A stretch of DNA of 64,000 nucleotides from an uncultured Collinsella sp. (GCA_958437935.1 CAUBPS010000007.1:1-64000), one strand, 5' to 3'. Shown: positions 8,903-18,480, numbered from the stretch's first letter. The notes: generated by a model not told the origin, from the letters alone. Made by a program: numbers and translations.

Positions 8903-10294
8903 ATGGCATATGACGAAAGGGAGACGGGGCTGACGGTCGAGGACCGTGGCTCCAAGTTGGGTCTCCCTCAAAACCAAGATGCAGAGGCTAATGTACTGGC
9001 CGCCATGCTGCTGTCGCCCGAGGTGGTCGAGGAGGCCCAGGTCGAGCTGCAGCCCGATGACTTCTACCGGCCCATTCATAAGACCATCTACACCGCGATG
9101 GTCGATATGTACAACAGCCGCATTCCCATCGACTCTATCTCGCTGATCGATTACCTGCGCAGCATCAACAAGCTTGATGCCGTGGGCGGCGAGGCCTACA
9201 TTTTGGAGCTGATGGGTCAGACCCTGTCGCTCGTGAACTGGCAGCACCATGCCGCCATCGTCCGTCGCGACTCGATGCTGCGCGAGCTGATCGGTGCCAC
9301 CAACGAGATCAACGCGCTGGCCTATAACGCCCCTACCGACACCAAAGAGGTCGTGGAGCTGGCCGAGAGCAAGCTGCTCAAGGTCACGGCGCGCGAGGTC
9401 AAGTCGAGCTATAAGACACTGACCGAGTTTATGGTCGAGGCCTATAACGAGGCCGAGGAAGTGTGCAAGGCCGGCGGACAGGCCGCGGGCGTGCCCACCG
9501 GCTTCCCGTCGCTCGACCGCATGCTCATGGGCTTCCGCGAGGGCCAGCTCATCATTATCGGCGCCCGCCCTGCCGTGGGTAAGACGTCGTTCGCTCTGAA
9601 CCTGGCGCTGAATGCCGCCGCTGCGGGCTATACCGTCGGCTTCTTTTCGCTGGAGATGTCGGGCAAGGAAATTGCCCAGCGCCTGATTTGCGCCTACGCC
9701 ATGATCTCGATCAGCGACTTCCGTACGGGCCGCATTAGCCCCGAGCAGTGGGCCAATATCAACGAGGCCACGCAGACCTTGTCTAAGCTCGACATTCTGA
9801 TTGACGATACGCCCGGCACCACGGTGACCGAGATCCGCGCCAAGAGCCGCCGCATGCTCCACAACAAGGAGAAGGCCATTATCATCCTGGACTACCTGCA
9901 GCTGGTGAGTCCTCCGCCGGGGCGTCGCTCCGAGAGCCGTACCGTCGAGGTCTCCGAGATGTCGCGTGGTTTAAAGATCATGGCCAAGGAGCTCAAGATT
10001 CCGCTCATTGCACTGTCGCAGCTGTCACGTCAGGTCGAATCCCGTACCGGCAAGCGCCCGCAGCTTTCCGACCTGCGCGAATCGGGCTCCATCGAGCAGG
10101 ACGCCGACATCGTTATGTTCTTGGACCGCTCCGCCGATGAGGCCGAGGCCTCGCGTGACGATCGACCCGACGAGGGTGTTACGCGTATCGTCGTGGCCAA
10201 GAACCGTTCGGGCCCGATCGGTGACGTCGACCTGATGTTCCTGCCGGCATCCACCAAGTTCTATGAGCTTGATGGGGCGCATACCGAGGAGTAG
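8903..10294 (+). CDS. dnaB: Replicative DNA helicase DnaB
   Basis: 463 residues. The N-terminal domain (about 10-125) starts with the LPQNQDAEANVLAAML motif. The RecA-fold ATPase has Walker A GARPAVGKT (about 220) and Walker B IIILDYLQLV (about 325), with the GRISPEQW region between and the SDLRESGSIEQDADIV motif after. It unwinds DNA at the fork as a hexamer. Starts at 8891, 8897 and 8903 are in frame; only 8903 has GAGG at proper distance. No intein interrupts the ATPase core. Confidence 0.97.
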   Translation: MAYDERETGLTVEDRGSKLGLPQNQDAEANVLAAMLLSPEVVEEAQVELQPDDFYRPIHKTIYTAMVDMYNSRIPIDSISLIDYLRSINKLDAVGGEAYILELMGQTLSLVNWQHHAAIVRRDSMLRELIGATNEINALAYNAPTDTKEVVELAESKLLKVTAREVKSSYKTLTEFMVEAYNEAEEVCKAGGQAAGVPTGFPSLDRMLMGFREGQLIIIGARPAVGKTSFALNLALNAAAAGYTVGFFSLEMSGKEIAQRLICAYAMISISDFRTGRISPEQWANINEATQTLSKLDILIDDTPGTTVTEIRAKSRRMLHNKEKAIIILDYLQLVSPPPGRRSESRTVEVSEMSRGLKIMAKELKIPLIALSQLSRQVESRTGKRPQLSDLRESGSIEQDADIVMFLDRSADEAEASRDDRPDEGVTRIVVAKNRSGPIGDVDLMFLPASTKFYELDGAHTEE

Positions 10295-10387
10295 GACAGG
10301 CGCCCGTTGCACGGGTATACTGGGAATGTTTTGTGCTTCTGCGTGCCGGCGTGGCGCGTAGACAGTCCATGAATGTAAGGAGTAAAC

Positions 10388-11674
10388 ATGCCGTCAACCG
10401 TTTTGGTCGGTGCCCAGTGGGGCGATGAGGGCAAGGGTAAGATCTGCGACCTGGTCGCCGGCGACTTCGATGCCGTCGTGCGCTATTCGGGCGGTAATAA
10501 CGCCGGCCACACCATCGTCGTCAACGGCAAGAAGTACGGCCTGCACCAGGTGCCCTCCGGCATCATGTATTCCGACCATGTGTCGGTGATCGGTAACGGC
10601 TGCGTCGTCAACCCCAAGGTTGTCCTTGAGGAGATTGACATGTTCGAGGCCGACGGCATCACCACCAAGAACCTCAAGATCAGTGGCAACGCGCACATCA
10701 TCATGCCGTACCACATCGATCTGGATGGTGCTTTTGAGCAGAAGCTCGGCAAGAAGAACATCGGTACCACCAAGCGCGGCATCGGTCCGTGCTACCAGGA
10801 CAAGATGGCCCGCATTGGCCTGCGCATGCAGGACATGCTGGACGAGGCGCTGTTCCGCGACAAGCTGGAGACCGCTCTTGCCCGCGTGAATCCCGAGCTC
10901 GAGCTCATCTACCACCTGCCCACCTACACCGTGGATCAGATCTGCGACGAGTACCTGCCCATGGCCGAGCGCCTGCGCCCCTACATCACCGAGACGAGCC
11001 TGCTGCTCAACAACATGATCGACGAGGGCAAGGACCTGCTGTTCGAGGGCGCCCAGGCAACGCTGCTCGACATTGACCACGGCACCTATCCGTACGTGAC
11101 GTCTTCCAACTGCACCGCCGGCGGCGCCATCACCGGCTCTGGCGTCGGTATGAAGAATGTCGACCGCGTGCTGGGCGTCATGAAGGCCTATATCACCCGT
11201 GTCGGTTCGGGCCCCATGCCCACCGAGCTTTCCTATGAGTCCGAGGCCGGCCATACGCTGACCGAGGAAGGCTATGAGTACGGCGTGACCACCGGCCGTC
11301 GCCGTCGCTGCGGTTGGTTTGACGGCCCTATCGCCAACTATGCCTCGCGCGTCAACGGCCTCACCGATATCGCCATGACCAAGCTCGACGTGCTTTCGGC
11401 CTTCGATACCATCAAGGTGTGCGTTGCCTACGACGTTGACGGCGAGCGTTACACGAGCGTGCCCGAGCATCAGGTTCGTTTTGAGCATGCCAAGCCCGTC
11501 TACGAGGAGCTCCCGGGCTGGAAGTGCGACATCACCGGTTGCCGTAGCTTTGAGGAGCTGCCGCAGGAGGCTCAGGACTACGTGGCATTTATCGAGGATC
11601 TGGCACACACCCGCGTGACGTTCATTGGCGTCGGCGCCGATCGCGAGCAGATCATCAACCGATTCTGGAAGTAA
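10388..11674 (+). CDS. purA: Adenylosuccinate synthetase
   Basis: 428 residues. The start has the P-loop-like AQWGDEGKGK with catalytic Asp and the GGNNAGHT motif; TTKRGIGPCYQDK and GRRRRCGWFD follow. It converts IMP, aspartate and GTP to adenylosuccinate, the first step from IMP to AMP. TAAGGAG precedes the ATG. A palindrome lies between purA and purD, so cotranscription is uncertain. Confidence 0.98.
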   Translation: MPSTVLVGAQWGDEGKGKICDLVAGDFDAVVRYSGGNNAGHTIVVNGKKYGLHQVPSGIMYSDHVSVIGNGCVVNPKVVLEEIDMFEADGITTKNLKISGNAHIIMPYHIDLDGAFEQKLGKKNIGTTKRGIGPCYQDKMARIGLRMQDMLDEALFRDKLETALARVNPELELIYHLPTYTVDQICDEYLPMAERLRPYITETSLLLNNMIDEGKDLLFEGAQATLLDIDHGTYPYVTSSNCTAGGAITGSGVGMKNVDRVLGVMKAYITRVGSGPMPTELSYESEAGHTLTEEGYEYGVTTGRRRRCGWFDGPIANYASRVNGLTDIAMTKLDVLSAFDTIKVCVAYDVDGERYTSVPEHQVRFEHAKPVYEELPGWKCDITGCRSFEELPQEAQDYVAFIEDLAHTRVTFIGVGADREQIINRFWK

Positions 11675-11696
11675 TCGGCACTATTCGGTTATTGCG

Positions 11697-11745
11697 ATAT
11701 ACCCCTTTGCAGCCCAGGCGGGCGGCCGAGGGGTATATTTGCTTT
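11697..11745 (+). terminator. Hairpin between purA and purD, probable terminator
   Basis: ATATACCCCT (11697-11706) pairs with AGGGGTATAT (11729-11738), followed by a T-rich stretch. A promoter for purD could lie in the remaining 50 nt. Confidence 0.6.
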
Positions 11746-11795
11746 GTAATGGGTCCGCATGGTTGGCGGACCGTTCATCCATAGAGGAGGCACCC

Positions 11796-13100
11796 TTGAA
11801 GGCGGACACTCAAACCATCGACATCCTGTTGTTGGGCAGCGGCGGCCGCGAGCATGCTCTGGCAGCAAAGCTCGCAGCATCACCGCGCGCCGGCAAGCTC
11901 TACATTGCGCCGGGTAACGGCGGCACCGCGAGCTGCGGCGAGAACGTGGTTCTCGACGATTGCGATCCTGCGGCCGTGGCGGCGTTTGCGCAGAGCCACG
12001 GATGCGGACTCGTGGTGATTGGCCCCGAGGCTCCGCTCGTGGCGGGCGTAGCCGATGCTGTGCGCGCGGCGGGCATTCCCTGCTTTGGTCCGGGTGCCGA
12101 GGGCGCTCAGATGGAGGGCTCCAAGCTATTCTCCAAGCAGCTCATGGAGCGTGCCGGCATTCCGACGGCCGCCTACGGCTCGTTTACTGACGAGGCTTCG
12201 GCTCTTGCCTATGTGCGCGAGCAGGGCGCCCCACTGGTCGTGAAGGCTGACGGCCTGGCTGCAGGCAAGGGCGTTATCGTGGCAACTGAGCTTGCGCAGG
12301 CCGAGGAGGCCGTGCGCGAGTGCTTTGGCGGCACCTTTGGCGATGCCGGCAACACCGTTGTCATTGAGGAAATGCTGGTTGGCCCCGAGTGCTCGCTGCT
12401 GGCCTTTACCGACGGCAAGACCGTGCGTCCTATGGCCACCTCGCAGGATCACAAGCGTGCACTCGAGGGCGACCTTGGCCCCAACACCGGTGGCATGGGC
12501 GTCTACAGCCCGGTGCCCATCGTGACCGACGAGGAGCACGCCACCATGGTGAAGGTCATGGAGCAGACCGTGGCCGAGCTCGCCGCCGAGGGCATCGACT
12601 ACCGCGGCTGCCTGTACGGCGGCTTTATGCTTACCCCCGCCGGCCCCAAGGTGCTGGAGTTCAACGCCCGCTTTGGCGATCCTGAGACGCAGGTCGTGCT
12701 GCCGCGCCTCAAGAACGACCTGGTCGAGGTCATGCTGGCTTGTGCCAACTGTGAGCTCGATCAGATTGAACTCGATTGGCGTGACGAGTGGGCTGTGGCT
12801 GTTGTCCTGACGAGCGCGGGCTACCCCGGCAGCTACGAGAAGGGCAAGGTCATCACCGGCATCGCCGACGCCGAGGCCATGGAGAACGTGACCGTGTACC
12901 ATGCCGGCACCACCGTGGTGGATGGCCAGCTCGTGACCAACGGCGGCCGTGTGCTTGCCGTGACCGCGCTGGGCGACACGTTTGAGAACGCTCGCAACCT
13001 TGCCTATGAGGCCTGCGAGAAGATTGATTTTGAGGGCAAGACCCTGCGTCATGACATTGGCCTGCGTGCGCTGCGCGGCCGTGACGCCTGGGATGCCTAA
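11796..13100 (+). CDS. purD: Phosphoribosylamine-glycine ligase
   Basis: 434 residues starting at TTG 11796, chosen because AGAGGAGG lies 5 nt upstream and the family N-terminus DILLLGSGGREHALA follows at once. ATP-grasp elements include VVKADGLAAGKGV, GPECSLLAFTDG and TGGMGVYSP. The C-terminal domain holds YPGSYEKGKVI and TNGGRVLAV. It forms GAR from PRA, glycine and ATP, step 2 of IMP synthesis. Only 21 nt separate it from the Nudix gene. Confidence 0.97.
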   Translation: MKADTQTIDILLLGSGGREHALAAKLAASPRAGKLYIAPGNGGTASCGENVVLDDCDPAAVAAFAQSHGCGLVVIGPEAPLVAGVADAVRAAGIPCFGPGAEGAQMEGSKLFSKQLMERAGIPTAAYGSFTDEASALAYVREQGAPLVVKADGLAAGKGVIVATELAQAEEAVRECFGGTFGDAGNTVVIEEMLVGPECSLLAFTDGKTVRPMATSQDHKRALEGDLGPNTGGMGVYSPVPIVTDEEHATMVKVMEQTVAELAAEGIDYRGCLYGGFMLTPAGPKVLEFNARFGDPETQVVLPRLKNDLVEVMLACANCELDQIELDWRDEWAVAVVLTSAGYPGSYEKGKVITGIADAEAMENVTVYHAGTTVVDGQLVTNGGRVLAVTALGDTFENARNLAYEACEKIDFEGKTLRHDIGLRALRGRDAWDA

Positions 13101-13121
13101 AATCCGAGAGGGATGAGACGG

Positions 13122-13817
13122 ATGGACGAGAAGAACGAAGAGCTCGTGGACGCGCAGATCGTCGAAGAGGACAGCCGCATGTATGGGCACGCCGAGGGCG
13201 AGCCTGGTGGCGAGGTCGCTGACGAGCCGGCGCTGGTGCTGGGCGACGACGACCCGCACGATGCCGAACTGCACGAGAAGATTCTTTCGGAGGAGTGCGC
13301 CTGGAAGGGCAAGATCCTCGACGTCCACCGTCTTGAGGTGGAGCTGCCCAACGGCCACCGCAGCGCCCGCGACATCATTCGCCATCCGGGTGCGGCGGCC
13401 GTTGTGGCGCTGACCGAGAGCGGCAAGATTGTGCTGGTGCGTCAGTACCGCACCGCCATCGACCGCGTGACGGTCGAGATTCCCGCCGGCAAGCTCGACC
13501 CGGGCGAGGATCCGCTTGATTGCGCCAAGCGTGAGCTGCACGAGGAGACGGGCTTTAGGGCCGGTCGCATTCGCTTTTTGACGTCGATTGTCACGACCTG
13601 TGGCTTCTGCGACGAGATCATTCATATCTACCTGGCCACCAAGCTCGAGTTCGACGCGCCCAACCCCGATGATGACGAGTTTGTCAACGTGGACCTGGTG
13701 CCGCTGCACGAGTTGATCGACGCCGTACTCGACGGCAAGATCGAAGACGCCAAGACCGTCGTGGGCGCCTTGGCCTGCGACAGTATCGCTCACCGACTAG
13801 GCGGGGCAGAGCTGTAA
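13122..13817 (+). CDS. Nudix hydrolase, ADP-ribose pyrophosphatase type
   Basis: 231 residues. An acidic, probably disordered N-terminus (about 1-48) precedes a Nudix domain whose box reads GKLDPGEDPLD...KRELHEETGF (about 123-145), with all metal-binding glutamates present. The domain resembles ADP-ribose pyrophosphatases that split ADP-ribose into AMP and ribose 5-phosphate; substrate is inferred. ATG 13122 lies 9 nt after GAGAGGG; ATG 13113 is too close to it. It is probably cotranscribed with purD. Confidence 0.88.
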   Translation: MDEKNEELVDAQIVEEDSRMYGHAEGEPGGEVADEPALVLGDDDPHDAELHEKILSEECAWKGKILDVHRLEVELPNGHRSARDIIRHPGAAAVVALTESGKIVLVRQYRTAIDRVTVEIPAGKLDPGEDPLDCAKRELHEETGFRAGRIRFLTSIVTTCGFCDEIIHIYLATKLEFDAPNPDDDEFVNVDLVPLHELIDAVLDGKIEDAKTVVGALACDSIAHRLGGAEL

Positions 13818-13924
13818 CGAGCGGGGATGATCCCGCAGGTTTGTGTAAGTCAGCGAAAGTGCTCCATTTGAGACAAGGTGGCCTAAAAGAGGAGGGAAGC
13901 GTATGGATATACGCGCGACCGACG

Positions 13925-13996
13925 ATTGAAGGCCAGATTGTCCAAATGGGGCACTTGCAGCGTCGAGATGAAACGCGGTTTGGTAAAACCGCGTAA
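13925..13996 (+). repeat. 72-nt dispersed repeat, copy 1
   Basis: Shares ATTGAA, CAGATTG, TTGCAGCGTCGAG and the hairpin ACGCGGTTT-GGTA-AAACCGCGT at identical spacing with the minus strand of 32086-32157. The hairpin ends 7 nt before the start codon of the ABC exporter, so it could affect its translation. A tiny frame (MDIRATDD) with a strong ribosome site GAGGAGGG precedes it at 13903. Confidence 0.7.
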
Positions 13997-14003
13997 GGTG
14001 ATT

Positions 14004-15776
14004 ATGCTGAAAAGGTTTCTCTCGTATTACGAGCCCCAGATGGGGCTTTTTGTTGCCGATACTGTTTGTGCTCTGGTGCTTGCCGCCATTGACCTGGCGT
14101 TTCCTATCATTCTGCGCAATCTGACCGGCGGGCTCTTTACCCAAGGTCAGGCTGCCATTATGCAGGCGCTCGGTATGATCGCGGTGGGCATGGTGCTGAT
14201 GTATGCCATCCGTTGCGCCTGCCGCTACTTTGTGAGCTATTGGGGCCATGTGATGGGCGCGCGTATGGAGTCCAAGATGCGCGAGGACCTGTTCGATCAG
14301 TATGAGTGCTTTAGCTTTGCGTACTTCGATCGCAACAGCTCGGGCGACATGATGAGCCGCGTCGTCAACGACCTGTTCGATATCTGCGAGGCGGCGCATC
14401 ACGTGCCCGAGTGGATCATCATCTGCGGCATCGAGATTATCGGCTCGTTTGTGATTCTCTTTACCATCGCCCCGGTGCTGGCGCTTGCCATGGCTGTGGT
14501 GACAGCAGCGTTTGCGGTCATCATGTTTTGGCAGAACATGCGTATGCGCGAGGTCTTTAGCGACAATCGCAAAAAAATCAGCGGCATCAATGCGCAGCTG
14601 CAGGATTCGCTGGCGGGCATGCGTGTGGTCAAGAGCTTTGCCAATGAGGAGACCGAGCGTGCCAAGTTCCGTGCCTCCAACAATCGCTACCTTTCGTCCA
14701 AGGAAAACATGTATCACGCCATGGGCGTCTATACCGCGACGTATGGCCTGCTCTCGGGCGTGCTCTACGTGATCGTGGTGCTGCTCGGTGGTTGGCTGGT
14801 TGCTCAAGGTCAGCTGCAGGCGGTCGATATGGCGACGTTTGCACTCTACATTTCGCTGTTCTGCACGCCGCTCGAGACACTCGTCAATTCGGCCGAAATG
14901 TATCAGAAGGCCATCGCCGGCTTTAAGCGTATGGACGAGGTGCTCTCGACCGCGCCGGATATCCAGGACAAGCCGGGCGCCACAGATCTGCAGGTGACCG
15001 CCGGCGCCGTGGATTATCACGACGTGTGCTTTAACTACGAGGACGTTGAGCTGGGCGAGGGCGATGCCGAAGAGCGTCCCGTTATCGACCATATGAATCT
15101 GTCCATCAAGCCCGGGCAGACCATCGCTTTGGTTGGCCCTTCGGGCGGTGGCAAGTCCACGACCTGTTCGCTGCTGCCGCGCTTTTATGACGTGGCTGCC
15201 GGATCCATTAGCATCGACGGCCAGGACGTGCGCGATGTGACGCAGCAGAGCCTGCGCCGCGCCATCGGCCTGGTGCAGCAGGATGTCTACCTGTTTGACG
15301 GAACAATCGGCGAGAACATCGCCTACGGCAAGCCGGGCGCTACGGCAGAAGAGATCGCCGAGGCCGCCCGTCGCGCCAACATCGATGCCTTTATCGAGTC
15401 GCTTCCACAGGGCTATGACACCGTGGTGGGCGAGCGCGGCAGCCGTCTTTCGGGCGGACAGAAACAGCGCGTTGCCATCGCGCGCGTGTTTCTCAAGAAC
15501 CCCAAGATCCTGATTTTGGACGAGGCGACGAGTGCTTTGGATAACGAGAGCGAGGAGGCGGTGCAGGAGTCACTCGAAGAGCTGGCACGCGGCCGCACCA
15601 CGATTATCATCGCCCATCGTCTTTCGACCATTAAGCATGCCGATGAGATTGCGACCGTTGAGCATGGTCGCGTTGTGGAGCGTGGCACGCACGAGGAGCT
15701 TCTCGCCCGTGGCGGCACCTATGCCCGTTACTATCGAATGCAGTTCGAAGGTGCGCGTGCGCACGAGCTCGACTGA
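14004..15776 (+). CDS. ABC exporter, fused membrane and ATPase domains
   Basis: 590-residue half-transporter. The N-terminal type I exporter membrane domain spans about 1-310 with six helices, including FDRNSSGDMMSRVVND coupling-helix sequence. The ATPase has Walker A GPSGGGKST, Q-loop region GLVQQDVYLF, signature RLSGGQKQR, Walker B ILILDEATSALD and the H-loop AHRLST. It acts as a homodimer or with another half. The substrate cannot be told from sequence. AAGGTG precedes ATG 14004; the region before it lacks homology and carries a repeat. Confidence 0.93.
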   Translation: MLKRFLSYYEPQMGLFVADTVCALVLAAIDLAFPIILRNLTGGLFTQGQAAIMQALGMIAVGMVLMYAIRCACRYFVSYWGHVMGARMESKMREDLFDQYECFSFAYFDRNSSGDMMSRVVNDLFDICEAAHHVPEWIIICGIEIIGSFVILFTIAPVLALAMAVVTAAFAVIMFWQNMRMREVFSDNRKKISGINAQLQDSLAGMRVVKSFANEETERAKFRASNNRYLSSKENMYHAMGVYTATYGLLSGVLYVIVVLLGGWLVAQGQLQAVDMATFALYISLFCTPLETLVNSAEMYQKAIAGFKRMDEVLSTAPDIQDKPGATDLQVTAGAVDYHDVCFNYEDVELGEGDAEERPVIDHMNLSIKPGQTIALVGPSGGGKSTTCSLLPRFYDVAAGSISIDGQDVRDVTQQSLRRAIGLVQQDVYLFDGTIGENIAYGKPGATAEEIAEAARRANIDAFIESLPQGYDTVVGERGSRLSGGQKQRVAIARVFLKNPKILILDEATSALDNESEEAVQESLEELARGRTTIIIAHRLSTIKHADEIATVEHGRVVERGTHEELLARGGTYARYYRMQFEGARAHELD

Positions 15777-15795
15777 TTGATATGACAGGAAGTTT

Positions 15796-16761
15796 ATGGC
15801 TGACAAGAACCCTTTGACTCCGGAAGAAGTGACGGAGTTATTCTCCGAAATCGATGCATCCGGCGTCTTGGATCCCACGCTTGCCAAAAAGCGAACCGAG
15901 CGCATGCGTGAGAAGGAGGCTGCGGCCAAGCGCGGTGACAAAGCGGCGCTAGCGCAGCTGCGCAGCGAGGACCGCGCGAGCCAGGCAAAACATATCGACC
16001 CGCTGTCCGAGGACGATCCTTCGGGCTCGCAGGTGAGCCATACCATTACGAAGACCGCGATGGCCGTGGTCATCGGTATTCTGGTGCTGATCGTGGGCAT
16101 GCAGATCGGCTACGGCGTGATGCGCCGTCTGAATACCGCCAACCTGTCCGAGAGCGTTTCGGTGGATACCGTCTCGACCGCGCTCAAGGGTGGGCTTGAA
16201 TGGGGCAACGGCTTTACGCAGTTCCCGCTCGATTTTTCTGTCGACGAGGCCGATGAGCGCACGGGCACGGTTGAGGTGACGGTGTTAGACACATCGTCTG
16301 CCAATGAGCTCGAGCTGCTGTCCAACGGTCAGATTCAGGCGGCGGCGCTCGCAACCAACGCGCTGCTCAACGATAAGATCGACCGCGTGGTGTATAACGT
16401 TCACGCCTATATCGACGAGGATAGCAACATTCAGCACGATTCCTTCTTTGGCATGTTTCCCGCTCAGGGCCATCAGAGCGCCATCCTGACGTTCGTCTGG
16501 ACTAAGAGTTCGTCCAACGCCACGAGTATCGACTGGAAGATGCGCATCGTAAGCATGGACGACACCATTGCCGAGCGCATTCAAAAACAGGTGAACTCGG
16601 TTTCGTCGCTGATCGAGGACCCGGTGGTGAGCCAGACCAAGATTGACGAGGAAAAGGCCGAACGTGACCTGGAGCATCGTCTGCATGGCCGCGAGATTTT
16701 CCGCGGCGGCAAGCCCGATCGCTCACCGTCCGATCTGCTGGAACAGGACAAGAAAAAGTAA
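15796..16761 (+). CDS. Single-pass membrane protein of unknown function
   Basis: 321 residues. A charged cytoplasmic N-terminus (1-85) with acidic and lysine/arginine-rich helical segments precedes one transmembrane helix (about 86-110, AMAVVIGILVLIVGMQIGYG). The remaining 210 residues would be extracellular, with strand-rich sequence and no cysteine pairs. I recognise no family. It starts 19 nt after the ABC exporter stop, so cotranscription and a shared function are plausible. A strong terminator follows. Confidence 0.75.
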   Translation: MADKNPLTPEEVTELFSEIDASGVLDPTLAKKRTERMREKEAAAKRGDKAALAQLRSEDRASQAKHIDPLSEDDPSGSQVSHTITKTAMAVVIGILVLIVGMQIGYGVMRRLNTANLSESVSVDTVSTALKGGLEWGNGFTQFPLDFSVDEADERTGTVEVTVLDTSSANELELLSNGQIQAAALATNALLNDKIDRVVYNVHAYIDEDSNIQHDSFFGMFPAQGHQSAILTFVWTKSSSNATSIDWKMRIVSMDDTIAERIQKQVNSVSSLIEDPVVSQTKIDEEKAERDLEHRLHGREIFRGGKPDRSPSDLLEQDKKK

Positions 16762-16768
16762 GACGCCG

Positions 16769-16808
16769 TCATCCCGCGTGAGCCACAAGCCCCGCGGGAT
16801 GATTTTTT
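16769..16808 (+). terminator. Terminator after the exporter unit
   Basis: TCATCCCGCG (16769-16778) pairs with CGCGGGATGA (16793-16802), followed by TTTTTT. Confidence 0.88.
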
Positions 16809-16931
16809 AATCCACGCCCCAGAAAAATCATTATGCATAGAAAGTCATAATTATCATTTCGTAAACAATTTGATGAAATTAACGCCATGAGGCATGCTTG
16901 CGGTTACAATACCGCGAGGCCTAACTACACA

Positions 16932-16964
16932 CCTTTAAGCCGGTCCTGTGAGACCGGGAAGGAG
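16932..16964 (+). promoter_or_regulatory. PyrR-type RNA binding hairpin overlapping the carA ribosome site
   Basis: CCTTTAAG, then CCGGTC-CTGTGA-GACCGG, then GAAGGAG matches the layout of PyrR binding loops: an AAGG-closing lower stem and a UCCNGNGAG-like loop. CCTTTAA can pair with the following GAAGG, which is the carA ribosome site. PyrR bound with UMP would then block carA translation directly. This is inferred from resemblance to the known element. Confidence 0.6.
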
Positions 16965-16968
16965 AATT

Positions 16969-18480
16969 ATGGCGAACAACCATACCGCGGGCGCTGCCGC
17001 CCGCACCTTCGCGCCCAGCGAGCTTTGCCAGCGTATGCTGGCCAAAACCAGCAAGGGCACCTGCGGTCCCTGCATCCTGTATCTTGAGGATGGGACCATT
17101 TTTTATGGACGCGCATGCGGCGCCGAGGGCACCGCGACCGGCGAAGTCTGCTTCAACACCTCGCTCGAGGGCTACTTTGAGGTCATGACCGACCCGAGTT
17201 ATGCCGGCCAAATCGTAACCATGACCTATCCGCAGATCGGTAACTACGGTATCGACGAGACCGACGTCCAGTCGGCCTTCCCCGGCGACGCCGCTCGCCC
17301 CGCGAGCGCTCCGGCCATGCGCGGCATGATCGTGCGCGACATGTGTGCCACGCCTTCTAACTGGCGCTCGGCTGTCAGCGTGCCGGAGTATCTGCGTGCC
17401 CACGGCATCGTCGCCATCGAGGGTGTCGATACCCGTGCCCTGGTGCGCCACCTGCGCGACAACGGTTCCAAGATGGGTATTATCTCGACCGAGATCTTCG
17501 ATGTCGATGAGCTTGCCGAGCGTCTGGCCGCAGCACCCACGCTGGTGGGCGAGAACCTGGTCAAGACCGTGAGCTGCCCTGAGCCTCACGAGTTCGCAGC
17601 CGCCGATCTGCCCGCCACGCATGACTTTGCACTCGCGGAAGCCGCTCCTGCCCGCCACAAAGTGGTCGCTTATGACTGCGGCGTGAAGCGCGGCATTCTG
17701 GAGGGTCTCGTCCGCGCCGGCTGCGACCTCACCGTCGTGCCGTGGGACACGCCCGCGAGTGAGGTTCTCGACATGAATCCCGACGGCGTCTTTTTGTCTA
17801 ACGGCCCCGGCGACCCGGATGCCGTGGTGGAGACCTACGAGCAGGTGCAGCGGCTGATCGGCAAGGTGCCGGTCTTTGGCATTTGCCTGGGTCACCAGAT
17901 GATCAGCCTGGCCTGCGGCGCTCAGATGGAAAAGCTTAAGTTCGGTCACCGCGGTGGCAACCAGCCGGTTATGAACCTGGTGAGCCGCCGCGTGGAGATT
18001 ACCGCGCAAAACCACGGTTTTGGTCTGCTGTTCCCCAGCTTGGGCAAGTTGATTCCCGAGCTTTCCGGCGGCGAAACCGAGCATGCGGCCGATGGCGACC
18101 TGCGCGCCTGGGTGCGTCGCGGCATCGCGCCGGTCGTGATGAACGAGCGCTTTGGTCGCATTCGCCTGACACATGTGAACCTCAACGACGGCACCGCCGA
18201 GGGCATCCAGCTGCTCGACGCCCCGTGCTTCTCGGTCCAGTACCACCCCGAGGCTTCGCCTGGCCCCACCGATGCCCACTATCTCTTTACCGCCTTTACG
18301 CGACTCATGGACGGCGAGGAGAACTACCTGGACATCGACACCGCGAAGGACCGCCTCGCCGGCTGGAATTTCGCCGAGTCCGTCGATGGTTCCGCCGTTC
18401 TACCGAACGGCGGACCGGTCGACGCTGCGGCTGCATCTGGCACATCATCTTGCCGTTCTGCTTCGGACGCGCGGGCATAA
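16969..18480 (+). CDS. carA: Carbamoyl-phosphate synthase small subunit
   Basis: 503 residues, clearly longer than the usual 360-390. It hydrolyses glutamine and passes ammonia to CarB. The N-terminal CarA domain includes VCFNTSLEGYFEVMTDPSYAGQ, and the class I amidotransferase domain has GICLGHQM with catalytic Cys306 and the QYHPEASPGP His/Glu motif. Two additions are odd: about 40 extra residues between AQNHGF and THVNLNDG, and a tail of about 50 residues after AFTRLM encoded partly by a palindrome (18391-18414). GAAGGAG precedes the ATG inside a PyrR-like hairpin. Confidence 0.95.
   Translation: MANNHTAGAAARTFAPSELCQRMLAKTSKGTCGPCILYLEDGTIFYGRACGAEGTATGEVCFNTSLEGYFEVMTDPSYAGQIVTMTYPQIGNYGIDETDVQSAFPGDAARPASAPAMRGMIVRDMCATPSNWRSAVSVPEYLRAHGIVAIEGVDTRALVRHLRDNGSKMGIISTEIFDVDELAERLAAAPTLVGENLVKTVSCPEPHEFAAADLPATHDFALAEAAPARHKVVAYDCGVKRGILEGLVRAGCDLTVVPWDTPASEVLDMNPDGVFLSNGPGDPDAVVETYEQVQRLIGKVPVFGICLGHQMISLACGAQMEKLKFGHRGGNQPVMNLVSRRVEITAQNHGFGLLFPSLGKLIPELSGGETEHAADGDLRAWVRRGIAPVVMNERFGRIRLTHVNLNDGTAEGIQLLDAPCFSVQYHPEASPGPTDAHYLFTAFTRLMDGEENYLDIDTAKDRLAGWNFAESVDGSAVLPNGGPVDAAAASGTSSCRSASDARA
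18391..18414. repeat. Palindrome inside the 3' end of carA
   Basis: TCCGCCGTTC (18391-18400) faces GAACGGCGGA (18405-18414) around TACC. The same 10-bp arms form the inner part of the palindrome at 22067-22106. A second hairpin, GCGCGGGC-ATAA-GCCC, covers the carA stop codon. The sequence codes for the extra C-terminal tail of CarA. Confidence 0.6.

Noticed and set aside
13903..13929. Eight-codon leader peptide MDIRATDD before the ABC exporter
   Set aside because: The ribosome site is strong, but there is no codon run typical of attenuators and no alternative hairpin pair; too short to support as a gene.
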